Notes under the pieces: generated by a model | What the model was told of the DNA's origin: nothing | The model's input: only the letters and a program-made list of their open reading frames with translations | Database searches by the model: none | Shown here: positions 46,339 through 55,365 of the stretch, in pieces | Numbering within the stretch: position 1 is the first letter of the stretch | Layout: each line of letters begins with the position of its first letter | NCBI GenBank assembly: GCA_945868475.1 | Contig: CAMBLM010000012.1 | Coordinates: 1 to 64,000 of the forward strand | Origin: an uncultured Ruminococcus sp. | GTDB lineage: Bacteria; Bacillota; Clostridia; Oscillospirales; Ruminococcaceae | Reading direction: 5' to 3' | Length of the DNA: 64,000 bases | Translations under genes and position numbers: made by a program

Positions 46339-46361
46339 TCATAAACGTTCAAATACATTCA
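46339..46361 (-). promoter_or_regulatory. Candidate FruR operators 3 and 4 (overlapping)
   Basis: On the minus strand TGAACGTTTATGA (46351-46339) and TGAATGTATTTGA (46361-46349), overlapping by three bases, immediately after the -10 box and before the fruR start. Binding here would block transcription. Confidence 0.55.
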
Positions 46362-46379
46362 AAAAAGAAGGTGTTGGAA

Positions 46380-47129
46380 ATGCTTACGGAAGAAAGACAC
46401 GCTTTTATATTGGAGCAGGTAAAGCACAGCGGAAGCGTCACGATGACGGAACTTTGCGAGCAGCTCGGGGCGTCCGAATCGACCGTCAGACGTGACCTTA
46501 CACAGCTGGACGAAAAGGGTTTGCTGAAAAAAGTGCATGGCGGTGCGATAGCCGCTGACGACCGCTCATTCAGCATGGTGGAAAATGACGTTGAATCAAA
46601 GTCGAAGCTTTTCACCGAGGAAAAAACAGCGATAGCGAGATATGCGGCTTCGCTCATAGATGACGGTGATCTGGTTTTCATCGACGCAGGAACGACCACC
46701 GAAAAGATGATAGATTTTCTCCCCGACAAAAACGTGATATTTGTGACGAATGCGTTCGTACATGCGAAAAAGCTTGCGCAGAGAGGGTTCAAGGTCTATA
46801 TCCCGGCGGGCGAGATAAAGGTCACGACTGAGGCTATCGTGGGGGCGGAATGTGTAAGCAGTCTGCAAAGCTACAATTTCACGAAATGCTTCATCGGTGC
46901 GAACGGAATATCGCTTTCATCAGGCGTCACGACCCCAGACCGAAACGAGGCGAGCGTAAAGACAGCTGCGGTTCAGAACAGTCAGACAGTTTATATTCTT
47001 GCAGACCATTCCAAATTCGGTCAGGTTTCGGCAATAACGTTCACACAGCTTGGCAGAGTGAATATCATCACAGACAAGCTTCAGGATAAGAAATATCTTT
47101 CAAAGGCAAATATCAAGGAGGTAATGTGA
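46380..47129 (+). CDS. fruR: DeoR-family fructose operon repressor
   Basis: 249 residues. Start at 46380 (MLTEERHAFILEQVKHSG) follows GAAGGTG; the frame is open upstream but has no site. DeoR HTH (VTMTELCEQLGASESTVRRD, then KKVHGGA) and the DeoR sugar-binding domain (FIDAGTTTEKMIDFLP, VTNAFVHAKKLA, IGANGISLSSGVTTPD, LADHSKFG). It senses fructose 1-phosphate in homologous systems. First gene of the fru operon; its TGA lies one base before the fruK ATG. Confidence 0.93.
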   Translation: MLTEERHAFILEQVKHSGSVTMTELCEQLGASESTVRRDLTQLDEKGLLKKVHGGAIAADDRSFSMVENDVESKSKLFTEEKTAIARYAASLIDDGDLVFIDAGTTTEKMIDFLPDKNVIFVTNAFVHAKKLAQRGFKVYIPAGEIKVTTEAIVGAECVSSLQSYNFTKCFIGANGISLSSGVTTPDRNEASVKTAAVQNSQTVYILADHSKFGQVSAITFTQLGRVNIITDKLQDKKYLSKANIKEVM

Positions 47130-47130
47130 C

Positions 47131-48030
47131 ATGGTTTATACAGTAACTTTCAACCCTGCTATCGACTATGTTGTTCATACGGGTGAAATGAAGCTCGGAG
47201 CAACGAACCGTTCCGAAAAGGAAGAAATGTACTTCGGCGGAAAGGGCATCAACGTTTCAATAGTATTAAGAGAGCTTGGCATCGACTCAAAGGCACTCGG
47301 CTTCACGGCAGGTTTCACGGGCGAAGCGATAGAAAACGGACTTTCCGAAATGGGCATTGATGCAGACTTCGTTCGCCTTAAAAAAGGAAATTCACGGATC
47401 AACGTTAAGATAAAATCGGCCGAGGAAACCGAACTCAACGGTCAGGGTCCTGACATTGACGAAGCCGCTATCAACGCTCTTTTTGAAAAGCTCGGCAAGC
47501 TTTCGGACGGCGACACGCTTATTCTTGCAGGAAGCATACCGTCCTCGCTCCCGTCCGATATTTATGAGAAAATTCTCGAAAGGCTTTCGGGCAGGAACAT
47601 CAAGGTCGTGGTCGATGCGACCAAGGACCTGCTTCTCAACGTGCTGAAATACAAGCCTTTTCTTGTAAAACCTAACAATCATGAGCTTGGCGAAATGTTC
47701 GGAGTTGAGCTTAAAACGGACGATGATATTGAAAAGTACGCCCGTAAATTGCAGGAAATGGGTGCGGTGAATGTGCTTATCTCAATGGCAGGCGACGGCG
47801 CAATGCTCATTGACGAATACGGAAAGATGCACCGCTGCGGCGTATGCAAGGGAACGGTCAGAAACTCCGTAGGCGCAGGCGATTCGATGGTTGCAGGCTT
47901 CACGGCAGGCTCACTCAAGGGAGATTATGAATACGCTCTGAAGCTTGGAACTGCGGCAGGCGGCGCAACTGCTTTCTCGGACGGACTTGCCGAAAAAGCA
48001 AAGATAGATGAACTTCTGAAAACTCTGTAA
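47131..48030 (+). CDS. fruK: 1-phosphofructokinase
   Basis: 299 residues, PfkB family. It phosphorylates fructose 1-phosphate from the PTS to fructose 1,6-bisphosphate. N-terminal VTFNPAIDYVVHTGEMKLG, substrate motif FGGKGINVSIVLRELG, ATP/catalytic motif GTVRNSVGAGDSMVAGF with the base Asp at about residue 251. Ribosome binding site AAGGAGG within the end of fruR. Confidence 0.96.
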   Translation: MVYTVTFNPAIDYVVHTGEMKLGATNRSEKEEMYFGGKGINVSIVLRELGIDSKALGFTAGFTGEAIENGLSEMGIDADFVRLKKGNSRINVKIKSAEETELNGQGPDIDEAAINALFEKLGKLSDGDTLILAGSIPSSLPSDIYEKILERLSGRNIKVVVDATKDLLLNVLKYKPFLVKPNNHELGEMFGVELKTDDDIEKYARKLQEMGAVNVLISMAGDGAMLIDEYGKMHRCGVCKGTVRNSVGAGDSMVAGFTAGSLKGDYEYALKLGTAAGGATAFSDGLAEKAKIDELLKTL

Positions 48031-48062
48031 AATTGACGTAAAATTGATGAGGAGGACTTATT

Positions 48063-49973
48063 ATGAGAATAGTTGACCTGCTTAACAAAGAAAGCATCAT
48101 GCTTGGCGGTTCGCCCAAGAACAAGAGCGAAGCTATCGATATGCTCGTAGAGCTTCAGGTAAAGGGCGGAAACATTGCCGATAAGGACGAATACAAAAAG
48201 GGTATTCTTGCCCGTGAAGAAAAGGGTTCAACGGCTGTCGGCGAAGGTATTGCGATACCTCACGCAAAGAGCGAAGCGGTAAAAGCACCGTCACTTGCGG
48301 CAATGACAGTTCCCGAGGGCGTTGATTATGAGGCACTTGATGACGAACCCTCCAACCTCCTGTTTATGATAGCAGCACCGAATGACGGCGATGTTCACCT
48401 TGAAGTGCTTTCGCGGCTTATGACTATCCTTATGGACGAAGATTTCCGTGCGAAGCTTCTTGCCGCAAAGGACAAGGACGAATTTCTCAAAGTCATTGAC
48501 GATATGGAGAACGAAAAGTTCCCCGATGAACCGAAAGCGGAGGTCAAGTCGGCTGACGGTTACAAAGTCCTTGCAGTAACGGCTTGCCCGACGGGAATAG
48601 CGCACACCTATATGGCTGCCGAGGCTCTCGAAAAGGCAGGAAAGAAGCTGGGCATCTCAATAAAGGTCGAAACGAACGGCTCCGGCGGTGCGAAGAATAT
48701 CCTCACCGATGAGGAGATAGCAAACTGCGACGGAATCATCGTTGCGGCTGACAAGGCTGTCGAAATGACGCGCTTTGACGGAAAGAGAGTTATCATCACA
48801 AAGGTTTCGGACGGAATAAAGATACCCGAGGAGCTTATAAACCGCATTGAATACAGCGATGTTCCCATATATCATCACGAGGGTGGAAAGTCCGAAAACT
48901 CGTCATCATCGGGAAATGAAAGCTTCGGCAGAAAGCTTTACAAGCATCTTATGAACGGCGTTTCCAATATGCTCCCGTTCACGGTCGCAGGCGGTATTTT
49001 CATCGCACTTGCATTCCTCATCGACTCGATTGGCGGCGCACCTCAGGACAGTGACTTCGGTACGCATCTTGCGGCTGCGGCCTGGTTCAAGACTGTCGGC
49101 GGCTACGCATTCAATTTTATGATCCCTATTCTTGCAGGCTATATCGGCAAGAGCATTGCCGACAGACCCGGACTTCTTGTAGGTATGGCAGGCGGCGCAA
49201 TGGCTGTTTCGGGCGCAACGTTCGCTTCACCGGCAGGTGACGTTCCCTCGGGCTTCCTCGGAGCTTTGCTTGCAGGCTTCATTGGCGGTTTCCTCACGCT
49301 TATGCTTGAAAAAGCTTGTGACAAGATGCCGAAAGCACTCAACGGAATAAAACCCGTTCTCATCTATCCTCTCGGCGGACTTGCAATGGTCGCAATAATG
49401 ATGTGCGCAGTCAACCCGATAATGGGCGGTATAAACGAGGGACTTTCAAACTTCCTTTCCAATATGGGAAATTCGAGCAAGATCCTCCTCGGCTGCGTAC
49501 TCGGCGGAATGATGTCGATAGATATGGGCGGTCCGTTCAACAAGGCGGCTTATGTATTCGGCACGGCGGCTATCGCTTCGGGCAACTATGACATAATGGC
49601 GGCTGTAATGGTCGGCGGCATGGTTCCTCCGATCGCTATCGCACTCGCAACGACATTCTTCAAGGACAGATTCACAGAGGACGAACGCAAGAACGGCCCC
49701 GTAAACTACATTATGGGACTCAGCTTCATCACAGAGGGTGCAATTCCTTATGCGGCTGCCGACCCTGCAAGAGTTATCCCTGCCTGCTTAGTCGGAGCAG
49801 CAACGGCAGGCGGACTTTCAATGGCATTCGGCTGTACGCTTCGCGCACCTCACGGCGGCATCTTCGTATTCCCCGTGGTCGGAAATCCTGTAATGTATGT
49901 TGTATCACTCGTTGCAGGTTCGATCATCGGTATGCTTCTTCTCGGGCTTTTCAAAAAGAAGATAGCAAAATAA
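48063..49973 (+). CDS. fruA: Fructose PTS transporter EIIABC
   Basis: 636 residues with all three domains in one chain. EIIA (1-150) with phospho-His in GIAIPHAKSEAV (H67), EIIB (about 168-270) with phospho-Cys in VTACPTGIAHTYMAAE (C175), EIIC (about 295-636) with eight or more membrane helices and family motifs GVSNMLPFTVAGGIFIALAF and GGPFNKAAYVFG. It imports fructose as fructose 1-phosphate. Preceded by GAGGAGG; 32 bases after fruK. Confidence 0.97.
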   Translation: MRIVDLLNKESIMLGGSPKNKSEAIDMLVELQVKGGNIADKDEYKKGILAREEKGSTAVGEGIAIPHAKSEAVKAPSLAAMTVPEGVDYEALDDEPSNLLFMIAAPNDGDVHLEVLSRLMTILMDEDFRAKLLAAKDKDEFLKVIDDMENEKFPDEPKAEVKSADGYKVLAVTACPTGIAHTYMAAEALEKAGKKLGISIKVETNGSGGAKNILTDEEIANCDGIIVAADKAVEMTRFDGKRVIITKVSDGIKIPEELINRIEYSDVPIYHHEGGKSENSSSSGNESFGRKLYKHLMNGVSNMLPFTVAGGIFIALAFLIDSIGGAPQDSDFGTHLAAAAWFKTVGGYAFNFMIPILAGYIGKSIADRPGLLVGMAGGAMAVSGATFASPAGDVPSGFLGALLAGFIGGFLTLMLEKACDKMPKALNGIKPVLIYPLGGLAMVAIMMCAVNPIMGGINEGLSNFLSNMGNSSKILLGCVLGGMMSIDMGGPFNKAAYVFGTAAIASGNYDIMAAVMVGGMVPPIAIALATTFFKDRFTEDERKNGPVNYIMGLSFITEGAIPYAAADPARVIPACLVGAATAGGLSMAFGCTLRAPHGGIFVFPVVGNPVMYVVSLVAGSIIGMLLLGLFKKKIAK

Positions 49974-50032
49974 AAATCAAAGTCAAGCAATTCATTTAAG
50001 AATAAAAAATATTTTATAAGGAGAGAATAACT

Positions 50033-50299
50033 ATGGTATCAAAGGTTGTAACAGTAGTAAACGCAGAGGGTATGCACATGCGTCCCGCAGGAATGATCGC
50101 AAAGGCAGCAAAGGAACACACTGACAGTGAGATCGTTATGAAAGCCAACGGCAAGGAGATCAAGGCAAAGGCTGTAATGCAGATAATGGCAGCAGGCATC
50201 AAGAAAGGCACAGATGTTGAGCTGATCGTTTCGGGCGGCGACGAGCAGGCTGTACTTGATGAATTCGTAAAGATGTTTGAGGACGGTTTCGGCGAATAA
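50033..50299 (+). CDS. ptsH: PTS phosphocarrier HPr lacking the regulatory serine
   Basis: 88 residues. Phosphorylation site GMHMRPAG with His15 intact, so phosphotransfer from enzyme I to EIIA should work. The site that HPr kinase modifies in Firmicutes (Ser46, in KSIMGVM) reads KAVMQIM here, with Ala47 in its place, and the following SLG is AAG. It therefore cannot be the serine-phosphorylated corepressor of CcpA and looks like an operon-specific transport HPr. It lies between fruA and ptsI; ribosome binding site AAGGAGAG. Confidence 0.95.
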   Translation: MVSKVVTVVNAEGMHMRPAGMIAKAAKEHTDSEIVMKANGKEIKAKAVMQIMAAGIKKGTDVELIVSGGDEQAVLDEFVKMFEDGFGE

Positions 50300-50446
50300 T
50301 TGATTAAGGGCGGCGGATTTTAGAAAAGTACCGTAAAGAAGTATTTATCGGTACGAGCCACGAAACTTGGACTTTTCGCAAAGTAACCTGCGAACTGCCC
50401 AAAGGGGCTTCCCTTTCGCCGTCCGTTCAACGGGAGGAGCTTATCT

Positions 50447-52081
50447 ATGACAACTTTAAAGGGCAAGGGAGTTTACGGTGCTATCGCACTCGGACGTATT
50501 TCCGTTTTCACTCGCAGAGAAGCATCGGTCAAGAGAACTCACATCGAAGATATTGAAGCTGAAAAGGCAAGGCTGACAAAGGCAAAGGAAAAAGCAACCG
50601 AGCAGCTTCGCGCTATTTACGAAAAAGCACTCAAAGAGGTCGGCGAAGCCAATGCGCAGATCTTTGAGATACATCAGATGATGATAGAGGACGAGGACTA
50701 CAACGAATCTATCGAAAGCATTATCGAAACGCAGTCCGTCAACGCCGAATATGCGGTAGCAGTAACAGCGGACAACTTCTCGGAAATGTTCGCTTCTATG
50801 GACGATGCATATATGCAGGCTCGTTCGGCTGACGTCAAGGATATTTCCAACCGTATCATAAGCTGTCTTTCGGACGAGGGAGGTTCGGACGCTGTTTCCG
50901 ATGAAAAGGTGATAATCTGTGCCGACGACCTCGCACCGAGCGAAACCGTTCAGCTCGACAAGGATAAAGTTCTCGCATTCGTGACGGCTTTCGGCTCGTC
51001 CAATTCGCACACGGCTATTCTTGCAAGAAATATGAATATCCCCGCGGTCATAGGTGTGGGAACGGAGCTTCTTAATACCGTAAAGAGCGGAGTTTTCGCC
51101 GCTGTTGACGGCTACACGGGCGAGATCTTCATCGACCCAGATGAGGAAACCGTTGCAAGGCTCGAAAAGAAGCGCAAAGAGGACGAAGAGAAAAAGCATC
51201 TTCTTCAGGAACTCAAAGGCAAGGAAAATGTTACTCTTGACGGCAGAAAGATCAACATTTACGCCAACATCGGCAGCGTTGACAACATCGGTGCTGTACT
51301 TGCGAATGACGCAGGCGGAATAGGCTTGTTCCGAAGCGAATTCCTTTATCTCGAAAGCAGCGATTACCCGACCGAGGAGCAGCAGTTTGCCGCTTACAAG
51401 CGTGTTCTTGAAAGTATGGCAGGCAAAAAGGTCATAATACGAACCCTTGACATCGGTGCGGACAAGCAGGTCGATTATTTCGGACTGGAAAAGGAAGAAA
51501 ATCCTGCACTCGGCTACCGTGCGATTAGGATTTGCCTTACCCGACCCGAAATTTTCAGAACACAGCTCCGTGCGCTTTACAGAGCGTCCGCTTACGGCAA
51601 TCTCGGCATAATGTTCCCTATGATAACGAGCGTTTCCGAAGTTGAAAAGATACTCGAAATGTGCAGCGAGGTCAAGGAACAGCTTAAATCGGAGGGCGTT
51701 GAGGTTTCCGACAAGGTGGAACTCGGCATTATGATAGAAACACCTGCGGCTGCGATAATAAGCGACAAGCTTGCGCCGATGGTAAACTTTTTCAGCGTCG
51801 GCACGAACGACCTCACGCAGTATACTCTCGCCTGTGACCGTCAGAACGCCAATATTGAGCAGTTCGTCGATACTCACCACGAAGCTATACTTCGTCTTAT
51901 CGAAATGTCGGCTGAAAACGCTCACAAGCACGGCACTTGGATAGGTATATGCGGAGAACTTGCGGCTGACACGAGCCTTACCGAAACGTTCCTGCGAATG
52001 GGAATCGACGAGCTTTCCGTTTCGCCTACTTTCGTACTAAAAGTAAGGGACGCAGTAAGAAAATGCGACCTTTCAAAGTAA
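50447..52081 (+). CDS. ptsI: PTS enzyme I
   Basis: 544 residues. N-terminal domain with phospho-His in GSSNSHTAILARN (H188) and a C-terminal PEP-binding barrel (GIGLFRSEFLYLES, RTLDIGADKQVDYF, MIETPAAA, GTNDLTQYTLACDR, GICGELAAD with the active Cys). It transfers phosphate from PEP to HPr. The gene follows ptsH by 147 bases containing a small hairpin (GTACCG/CGGTAC) and the site GGGAGGAG. Having ptsH and ptsI inside a fru operon makes this locus self-sufficient. Confidence 0.97.
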   Translation: MTTLKGKGVYGAIALGRISVFTRREASVKRTHIEDIEAEKARLTKAKEKATEQLRAIYEKALKEVGEANAQIFEIHQMMIEDEDYNESIESIIETQSVNAEYAVAVTADNFSEMFASMDDAYMQARSADVKDISNRIISCLSDEGGSDAVSDEKVIICADDLAPSETVQLDKDKVLAFVTAFGSSNSHTAILARNMNIPAVIGVGTELLNTVKSGVFAAVDGYTGEIFIDPDEETVARLEKKRKEDEEKKHLLQELKGKENVTLDGRKINIYANIGSVDNIGAVLANDAGGIGLFRSEFLYLESSDYPTEEQQFAAYKRVLESMAGKKVIIRTLDIGADKQVDYFGLEKEENPALGYRAIRICLTRPEIFRTQLRALYRASAYGNLGIMFPMITSVSEVEKILEMCSEVKEQLKSEGVEVSDKVELGIMIETPAAAIISDKLAPMVNFFSVGTNDLTQYTLACDRQNANIEQFVDTHHEAILRLIEMSAENAHKHGTWIGICGELAADTSLTETFLRMGIDELSVSPTFVLKVRDAVRKCDLSK

Positions 52082-52155
52082 TTTTATAGATTTTCCAACA
52101 CCGTACAAAGCGAAAAAGCCTTGTGCGGTATTGGTGTTACATAAGGAATTTTAAA

Positions 52156-52368
52156 ATGGACAAAAAATATCTTAACCTTGCCGAGCATAAACCGTTCGTG
52201 GCAGGGGAGAGCGAGCATACGCCAACGATACACCTTGTAGAAAAGCTTGACCGCCGCGCGAATATTTCCGATACGGACAAGGGCAAGGAACTGCTTGAAC
52301 AGATAAGCGATCTTCGTGAGCTTCTTGCGGCGTACCGTTCGGGAGAGATAAAGGAAAGCGGAAGATAA
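52156..52368 (+). CDS. Short protein resembling the C-terminal tail of class III fructose-1,6-bisphosphatase
   Basis: 70 residues from ATG with AAGGAA. The sequence from KLDRRANISDTDKGKELLEQ to DLRELLAAYRSGEIKE resembles the last 40-50 residues of the large (about 650-residue) Firmicutes class III fructose-1,6-bisphosphatases. None of the catalytic domain is present. It follows ptsI by 74 bases. It is either a remnant of a former fbp gene in this sugar operon or a small stand-alone tail protein. The homology is from memory and moderate. Confidence 0.5.
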   Translation: MDKKYLNLAEHKPFVAGESEHTPTIHLVEKLDRRANISDTDKGKELLEQISDLRELLAAYRSGEIKESGR

Positions 52369-52434
52369 AAAGAAAACGCCGATCAATACGTTTCAGCCGT
52401 TTTTCAAAATGTACAGATCAGCGTATTCTTAAAA

Positions 52435-52474
52435 AAGCGTACACCTTTCGTAAGCTGAAAGGTGTACGCTTTTG
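52435..52474. terminator. Strong bidirectional terminator at the end of the fru operon
   Basis: 15-bp perfect stem AAGCGTACACCTTTC (52435-52449) with GAAAGGTGTACGCTT (52457-52471), A-run before and T-run after. It serves the fru side and the convergent ABC operon. Confidence 0.92.
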
Positions 52475-52479
52475 GTTTA

Positions 52480-53577
52480 TTAGCCGCAGCAGTCATTCAT
52501 CCGGTATTCTGCGTTATTTGCTTTTGCCGTTACGGCGTGAACTTCCTCTTCGGTGAAGTTTTCGCCCTCAACGCTGTAGCTGTCGGGAACGCCGTCAAAG
52601 AATTTGAACGAGCGATCGATAAGTGCATTAACGTCTGTTTCTGCTTTGAGGATACCGATATCGTGAAGGTCGTTCGCAACGTTCACGAGTGCATCATAAC
52701 CGCCCTGAACGCTTGGAATGTACTTGTAGCTTCTGAGTATCTCTGCGTTGGCGGAAGCATCACCGCTGACATATTCGCCCTCGATCTGTATTTTTGCTGC
52801 CTCTTCGGGGTTAGCGGCAACGAAAGCCGAGCCTTTGAGAACTGCTCTTGTGAAAGCCGCTGCGATTTCGGGGTGCTTTTCGGCAAGCTCGGACGAAACG
52901 AAGCTTACGCAGCAGTATTCGCTCGCATAAGGTTCGGTCGAAGCTGTGTCGAGGAGAACTTTCAGACCATATTCATTTTCTGCGTTCGTTGCAACAGGGT
53001 CAGGTGTTGAGATAGCGTCAACTGCGCCGTTGATGAGCGCAACAGGCTGGTCGGTGGTGCTGTAAACAGCGAATGAAACTTCTCCCGAATCTGCGGAAAT
53101 GTCAACGCCTGCGGCATTGAGTGCGCGCTTTGCGGTGATAGCCTCGGAGCTTGCGAGCGAGCTTACGCCGATAGTCTTTCCCTTTAAGTCGGCAAGGCTT
53201 TCAATGCCCGAATCCGCACGAACGAGTATCTTTGTGCAGCCCGTGTGCATACCCGAGGTGATGACCATGTTAAGTCCGTTTTCGATAGGCTGAATGAACT
53301 TTCCGACAAGTCCGAAGCCGCAGTCGATCATTCCTGAGCCAAGAGCTGTCTGAATATCCGATCCGCCGAAGTCAACTCTTTCCCACTTTATGCCCTCTTC
53401 GTCAAAGTAGCCTTCTTCCATTGCGACCTGTAGCGGAGCATGGCAGAGCGCGCCCTGAACTTCGCCTATTTTGAGTACATATTCATCATCGCTGCCGCTG
53501 TCTTTCTGCGAGCAGGCTGTAAAAGATAATGCAAGTGCCGCCGAAACAAGGAGTGCGGCAATTTTTCTGAATTTCAT
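52480..53577 (-). CDS. Lipoprotein substrate-binding protein, NMT1/SsuA type
   Basis: 365 residues with a lipoprotein signal (ALLVSAALALSFTAC). NMT1/SsuA-like periplasmic-binding fold: HAPLQVAMEEGYFDEEGIKW, FGGSDIQTALGSGMIDCGFG, LADLKGKTIGVSSLASSE, AVDAISTPDPVA. The family binds sulfonates, taurine, nitrate or pyrimidine precursors. Several Cys residues are present in the mature chain, unusual for such proteins, including a terminal motif DCCG. It is the last gene of an operon with a Cys-rich leader peptide, so a sulfur-containing ligand is likely (inference). Ribosome binding site TTGGAGG. Confidence 0.88.
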   Translation of the reverse strand: MKFRKIAALLVSAALALSFTACSQKDSGSDDEYVLKIGEVQGALCHAPLQVAMEEGYFDEEGIKWERVDFGGSDIQTALGSGMIDCGFGLVGKFIQPIENGLNMVITSGMHTGCTKILVRADSGIESLADLKGKTIGVSSLASSEAITAKRALNAAGVDISADSGEVSFAVYSTTDQPVALINGAVDAISTPDPVATNAENEYGLKVLLDTASTEPYASEYCCVSFVSSELAEKHPEIAAAFTRAVLKGSAFVAANPEEAAKIQIEGEYVSGDASANAEILRSYKYIPSVQGGYDALVNVANDLHDIGILKAETDVNALIDRSFKFFDGVPDSYSVEGENFTEEEVHAVTAKANNAEYRMNDCCG

Positions 53578-53594
53578 ATTCTTTCCTCCAATAA

Positions 53595-54374
53595 TTAAAT
53601 AGTATATTCAACGTCTTTTTCTCTTCCTGCGAAGTTGAGTATTTTAAGAATTTCATTTCGCAGACGGATAAATTCGGGGTTGTTTCTGTCACGGGGACTT
53701 GAAAGGTGTACTTCGAGAACTTCCTCTATCTTTGCAGGGCGAGGGGACATAACGACTATCTTATTCGAGAGATAAACGGCTTCGTCAACATCGTGAGTTA
53801 CCATTACCATTGTCATATTCTGTTCAGCCTTTATGCGAAGAAGCTCGTCCTGCATATTCATTCGGGTGAAAGCATCGAGTGCGCCGAGCGGCTCGTCAAG
53901 GAGCAGTGCCTTCGGGTGTCCGATGAGCGCCCTTGCGAGTGAGGCTCTCTGGCACATTCCTCCCGAAAGCTGATGCGGATAGGATCTTTCAAATCCGCTC
54001 AATCCAACGAGATCAACGAACTCTTTTACTGTGTCACGTTTTTCCTTGAAAATATGTCTTGCTTTGAGTCCGAACGAAATGTTGTCATAAATATTCAGCC
54101 AGGGGAAAAGGTTCGGGTCCTGGAACACAAGTCCTCGGTCATAATTCGGTTTTGTTATCTTTTCTCCGTCAAGGAAAACCGCGCCGTCCGTCGGAGTGTC
54201 AAGTCCTGCGAGCAGGCGGAGCATCGTTGATTTACCGCAGCCTGACGGACCTATAAGGCAGACAAAATCGCCCTGATCTATCTTTAGGTCAACGCCGTTG
54301 AGAGCGTGAACTATCCCGCCGTCGGGACGCTTGAAATCCTTTTTAACGCCCTTGAATTCAATTGCTCCTACCAT
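53595..54374 (-). CDS. ABC transporter ATP-binding protein, SsuB/TauB type
   Basis: 259 residues: Walker A IGPSGCGKSTMLRLLAG, Q-loop VFQDPNLFPWLN, signature LSGGMCQRASLARAL, Walker B ALLLDEPLGALD and the SsuB-like switch His VMVTHDVDEAVYLSNKI. It energises the permease at 54368. The start overlaps the permease end by seven bases, implying coupled translation. Confidence 0.93.
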   Translation of the reverse strand: MVGAIEFKGVKKDFKRPDGGIVHALNGVDLKIDQGDFVCLIGPSGCGKSTMLRLLAGLDTPTDGAVFLDGEKITKPNYDRGLVFQDPNLFPWLNIYDNISFGLKARHIFKEKRDTVKEFVDLVGLSGFERSYPHQLSGGMCQRASLARALIGHPKALLLDEPLGALDAFTRMNMQDELLRIKAEQNMTMVMVTHDVDEAVYLSNKIVVMSPRPAKIEEVLEVHLSSPRDRNNPEFIRLRNEILKILNFAGREKDVEYTI

Positions 54375-55330
54375 TTGATAACTCCCTTCTGCCAGAGCAG
54401 CACCTTATCCCTTACCTTGAAAAGAATGGTTATAACAAGGTAGAAAAGCACCGCGATAACGATAAGTCCTGCATAAACATTGGCATAGCACATCATTTCT
54501 TTCTGCCAGTTGACGTACCAGCCCATTCCGTACTTTGCGCCGATCATTTCAGCCGTCATAAGTGTTACGAATGATGAGCAGATACCGTTGAAAAGTCCGA
54601 GGAAGATGCTTGGCATTGCGGCAGGAACGCCGACCTTGAAGATTTTCCAGAAGTGATTTGCGCCGAGAGTTGACGCAACTTCAAAGTAGGAATTCTTTAC
54701 GTTTGAAATTCCGCTTGAGGTGAGAACGACTGTCGGGAACCATACCGAGATGCCGATGATGAAAGCACTTGCGGCTCTCGCTGTCGGAAAAACGAGAAGA
54801 AATATCGGTATCCAGGCGGTCGATGGGATAGGTCCGAGGATACGGACGAGCGGATTTATCCAGTAGCTGAGCGTGCTGCTGAAACCGATGCCCACGCCCA
54901 TGAGGAAGCCTACGATAAGTCCTCCGAAAACGCCTACCAAAAGTATTCCCGATGAGTAGCCGACGCACTTTAAAATAAGTTCACTGTCCTCAAAAAGCGT
55001 TCCGAAAACTCGGTCGAGCGAGGGGAAATAAAGCGTCGGGAGAAGTGCAGTCTTTACAGTTACAATGTTGAGTATATTCAGTGCGAGAAAAACACCTGCG
55101 AGGAAAGGCGCTCTGTAGAAAAGCGTATCCTTGTCGGACTTTTCGCCCTTTCTGAAATGGTTTGCGAGTGCTGCAATGAAATATACAGCGGTGACTGCGA
55201 TTATGAGCCATGCAAAGTAGGGGTGCTTTGCGGCTTGATGCTTTGATGAATCGGGGACTGCGACAGCGACTATCTCTGCGGCTGCGGCGGAAAGAAGAAG
55301 TATCCCCGATCGGAACAAGGTCTTTTTCAT
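54368..55330 (-). CDS. ABC transporter permease, SsuC/TauC type
   Basis: 320 residues with about seven membrane helices, the first with an adjacent short loop (SSKHQAAKHPYFAWLII). The EAA loop for ATPase docking is EVASTLGANHFWKIFKVGVP; also VRILGPIPSTAWIPIFLLVF. It forms the channel for the NMT1-type ligand. Second gene of the leftward operon, 35 bases after DUF1847, ribosome binding site AAAGGAAA. Confidence 0.92.
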   Translation of the reverse strand: MKKTLFRSGILLLSAAAAEIVAVAVPDSSKHQAAKHPYFAWLIIAVTAVYFIAALANHFRKGEKSDKDTLFYRAPFLAGVFLALNILNIVTVKTALLPTLYFPSLDRVFGTLFEDSELILKCVGYSSGILLVGVFGGLIVGFLMGVGIGFSSTLSYWINPLVRILGPIPSTAWIPIFLLVFPTARAASAFIIGISVWFPTVVLTSSGISNVKNSYFEVASTLGANHFWKIFKVGVPAAMPSIFLGLFNGICSSFVTLMTAEMIGAKYGMGWYVNWQKEMMCYANVYAGLIVIAVLFYLVITILFKVRDKVLLWQKGVIKW

Positions 55331-55365
55331 TGAAGTTTCCTTTCGTTCTGTATTATTTTTGGCAG

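Noticed and set aside
50300-50446. Riboswitch in the gap between ptsH and ptsI
   Set aside because: Only a short hairpin (GTACCG/CGGTAC) and a GCCC/GGGC pairing are visible; no known aptamer pattern or terminator.
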